From the NCBI GenBank assembly GCA_905182995.1, contig CAJJDP010000038.1, forward strand, positions 410,352-474,351: 64,000 nucleotides of DNA, given 5' to 3'. Below the pieces are notes generated by a model that saw only the letters and a program-made list of their open reading frames with translations, was not told the origin of the DNA and searched no databases. Below, in pieces: positions 61,208 to 64,000 of this stretch; position 1 is the stretch's first letter, and every line of letters begins with the position of its first letter. Source of the DNA: Paramecium octaurelia (taxonomy: Eukaryota; Ciliophora; Oligohymenophorea; Peniculida; Parameciidae). The position numbers were made by a program, and so were the translations under genes.

Positions 61208-61981
61208 TCTATTCAATAATATCATTCAAAAGTTATCACCATTCTATCGAATTTTTATTTACTTTTATTCTTCCATTTTTGACACAATCACTCGTTGAAA
61301 ATAGAACATCATCCCTATTTCTTACTATAATTAAATAATTGTATCACCCTCAATACTATATTATTTATATTAGAGGTCTACAAAATAGATAAAAATGTCA
61401 CTTTTTTTTTGTTTTAATAAAGAAAAAAAGTAAAAAAATAAAAATGAGTTTAATAAGCAAAACTCAATCTCAAACAATCAATATTAGGTCTCTAATTATT
61501 AAATTATTAGAATTTTTAAATGAAATTTTGAAAACATTTTGTTGCTTTTAAATTTAATGCCTTAAAAATTTTTGTTAGAAATTAATTTAAAAAATCTACC
61601 TAACTTAGTATAATTATTGATAAGTGCTAAAATTGAATTGGAAATTTAAACTTTAAAATGATCTATGGTAGGCAAATTGAAAATCTCCTTTTTTTAATAA
61701 AGTTATTACAAGAAAAACACTAATTAGAATAAACTGAAGTAAAAATAAAATCAATTATATTTTTTATTAAATTTGTTGAATCTTTCTCTTTTTTATTTTA
61801 GGTGTTCAGACGGAAACTTTGGGTTGAATAGGTCCTATTAGTAAAAAATGAGATGACCTAATCTTATCTTGAGATTGAAAATAATAATGATTATTTCTAG
61901 CAATTTTGAAATTAAGTGAGATTTAGATACATAATTTATGATCTTGTGGTTGATAATCTAATTACTTTCGGAACATTTGTA
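61208..61981. other. Intergenic stretch, nothing recognised
   Basis: 774 AT-rich bases after the fourth trichocyst gene. No coding or RNA feature supported. Confidence 0.45.
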
Positions 61982-62331
61982 ATGTAATTAAAAAGTCCTA
62001 ATATTTAAGAATAAAGATTTTCATTCACTGTTAATTTATAATCTTTTCTAGTTTCAGTTGATTATACATACAATAGGATATTTCAGAATAGCACTTGAAC
62101 AACTCTATTGAACAAGAATCATTTTGCTCACCAGCAACGATTCTACATCTTAAATATCGATTGAGTTTATTTAACAGTGGTTTTTCTTAAAAGTAATCCT
62201 AATTTAATTTATAATAAACGCATTAAATAATAGAAATAATAACACTTTTCATTCGGGATTGTGTGCAATAATTCAAATTAAGATTTTCAATCCTAATCTT
62301 TTTAATACCTCCCTAAAGTGAAGAAAATTGA
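61982..62331 (+). CDS. Possible small protein, 107 residues
   Basis: From ATG 61982 with one 26-nt intron (about 62051-62076, GTTTCA...CAATAG) the frame gives 107 residues. The first two-thirds are protein-like (DISEQHLNNSIEQESFCSPA, then LKYRLSLFNSGF); the end is hydrophobic and may be read-through of non-coding DNA. No family recognised. Confidence 0.45.
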
Positions 62332-62518
62332 GTGCAAACTTATTTAAGAAGTAAAATTATGTAATATGTAGGACAATATTCAAGATCTTAAGATGTGCAA
62401 GATTTTTAATTTAAATATCTAGCAAGATTTAATGGAATTTAAATTTTCTTAATGTAAATTCATTGAACAATTTATTAATATTTACACAATAATATAAAGT
62501 CTTATTTTAATCAATGTA

Positions 62519-64000
62519 ATGTAGGTAAAAAGCTTTCACTTAACAAGCAAGCAATCAGGATTAAACCAAAAAATGATGAAGAGTCTGATTAATTTTTTGG
62601 ATTAATTAATGAGGCCATATCACAAAAGCGACCTAGAGCGAATAGTAGATCAAATAAACCTAAGAGGCTTTCAAAGAGGTAATTATTTGGTATAAGGCAA
62701 AAGGGAACAAAAGACTTAAAATAATTACATTACATCTTTGAAAGAAATTCAATTGACTCAAAATCAAAATGAAAGTTATTGCGAGGGAATAGATGAGGAG
62801 GTAAACATTAATAGGTCAGTTCTCAATTTCGAAGTAAAGATTATAAATAAAAATAGCTTATTGATGCTGTAGAACTTGAAAGTAGAATAGGTCGAAAGTA
62901 AGAACAAAGTAAAGTATATCGATCTTTTGAAGGCCTAATGAATGATGAATAAAACACCTCTCAATATTATAAGTTCAACCAAAAAAGTTAAGAAAACATC
63001 AGAGATCACTAAACTGAATATCTAAAGTCATAAGGCTAACAAGAAATTTTGAATGAATATCATGTACGATCAAAAAGAAACGTATACGAGGACAACTACA
63101 ATTTAATATTGATGAACTCTCAAGGAATAGAAGCTATTTTGAATAACTTCCATAATTATTTTGATTCTTATCCCCTTTTGAAATTGAGAAAATACGTTGT
63201 CCTTCTATTGGAGTTGCTCTCTTAGATCTGCGAAATGATCATATCAAGTAGAATATATAGATATGTGATGCTTTTTCTCATTACGACAAACATAATCTTA
63301 TTAATAACAAAATATTATGGCAATTTTTATGAGCAATATTAAGAATTTTTTGATACATAACAGGAGGGTATGAATAAAATAGTTATTTAGTGTTTTTTAT
63401 AATATATGTTTTAGAAATATGCATCCGAGTGTCAGGTCACAATATAGTAAACTTTTTCTGTCAATTTTGGAACATTTTTGATTTGTTAAATGTAGTGATT
63501 TTGGGGTTAGTGACATATGGACTGATTTCATTTGACTTTTCGCCTTTAAGAGCAATAAGAGTATTGATTTTCTTAAGTTAATTATCCTCATAATTGCAAT
63601 TAACTTTCAAAGCACTAATTCAATCATTAAGATATATGCTAGAAGCTTTGTTGATTGTCTTAATATTTTGTGTTCTTTTTGCTAATATAGGTCTTCATTA
63701 ATTTGCAACTGCGTTTTACAATAAATGTGTTTACTTGGAAGATGGACTTATATTATCTGATTAGTATTGTGGATGGCTAGACTGTCCAATTTACTCAACC
63801 TGTATAAACATTCCAATAATATTTGCTCCAGATCCAATAACTAATTTTAATAACTTCATTAATTCATTCATTTCTATCATAAGAATCATTACAATGGATA
63901 ATTGGACTGATTTGATGTATCCTACTCTTTACACTTAAAGTCCATTGACATGGATATATTTTGTATTTGTGATATTCATAGTTGGATTCTTTGCATTTAA
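62519..64000 (+). CDS. Voltage-gated calcium-type channel alpha subunit, domain I (3' end outside window)
   Basis: Introns 62525-62547, then about 25, 20 and 23 nt, keep one frame to the window edge. A long polar N-terminus (NSRSNKPKRLSKR and acidic stretches) is followed by S1 (YVMLFLITTNIILLI), S2 (VFFIIYVLEICIRV), S3 (FWNIFDLLNVVILG) and S4 (SPLRAIRVLIFLSQL). S5 is LEALLIVLIFCVLFANIG, followed by a Cys-rich turret, pore loop RIITMDNWTDLMY and the start of S6. The layout matches domain I of four-domain Cav channels. The selectivity position usually Glu in calcium channels (TMEGW) is Asp here (codon 63897-63899). In Paramecium such channels work in cilia and in the reversal response. Confidence 0.88.

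Noticed and set aside
1-64000. CRISPR arrays, bacterial operons, insertion sequences
   Set aside because: Spliced eukaryotic genes throughout; no spaced identical repeats, transposase or terminal inverted repeats were seen.
1-64000. tRNA and rRNA genes
   Set aside because: Scanning intergenic regions by eye gave no cloverleaf-like segment with recognisable A and B boxes. A covariance-model search would be needed to exclude them.

Overview
The window is macronuclear-type DNA of a ciliate, almost certainly a Paramecium of the P. aurelia group. Three lines of evidence agree. TAA and TAG are read as glutamine and TGA is the only stop, so genes that look shredded under the standard code are open. 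Genes are cut by 19-34 nt GT...AG introns. Hallmark families are present: a variable surface antigen and trichocyst matrix proteins. I rebuilt gene models by hand-translating with this code. For most multi-exon models the spliced length came out an exact multiple of three, which supports the splice choices.

Layout. 1-8.3 kb is the 3' two-thirds of a giant cysteine-rich surface antigen gene with a GPI-type tail. 8.3-17.2 kb holds an EF-hand protein, a RING plus tudor-knot protein, HID1, an SF-assemblin-like protein, a STEEP1-like protein, a short MSP/Alba-like locus with an apparent frameshift, and a GYF-domain protein. 17.3-31.5 kb holds a kinesin heavy chain, a CDPK-like pseudokinase, a large TPR/poly-Gln protein, eIF2B-alpha and a secreted leukotriene-A4-hydrolase-like protease. 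31.7-39.5 kb has four unassigned proteins, an SLC22-type transporter and a GTPBP1-like GTPase. 39.7-49.4 kb has two trichocyst matrix protein genes (one broken by a 926-nt gap), clathrin light chain, a secreted lectin/crystallin-like protein and ribosomal protein eS19. 49.5-61.2 kb has a PB1-like protein, a third trichocyst matrix protein, an Erv-type sulfhydryl oxidase, a SPRY protein, a Gln-rich epsin, a PFK-2/FBPase-2 with a frameshift, and a fourth trichocyst matrix protein. 62.5 kb to the end is the first domain of a voltage-gated calcium-type channel.

Genes lie on both strands with no operons. Divergent pairs can be 19-41 bp apart and convergent stops about 25 bp apart. A secretory theme is visible: four unrelated trichocyst cargo genes, HID1 (dense-core-vesicle maturation in animals), clathrin light chain, epsin, a kinesin and a calcium channel. 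Their proximity may be coincidence. The most interesting items are the CDPK-like pseudokinase, the PFK-2/FBPase-2 frameshift inside a catalytic motif, the MSP/Alba locus, the lectin-crystallin combination, and an assembly duplication flanking the gap.
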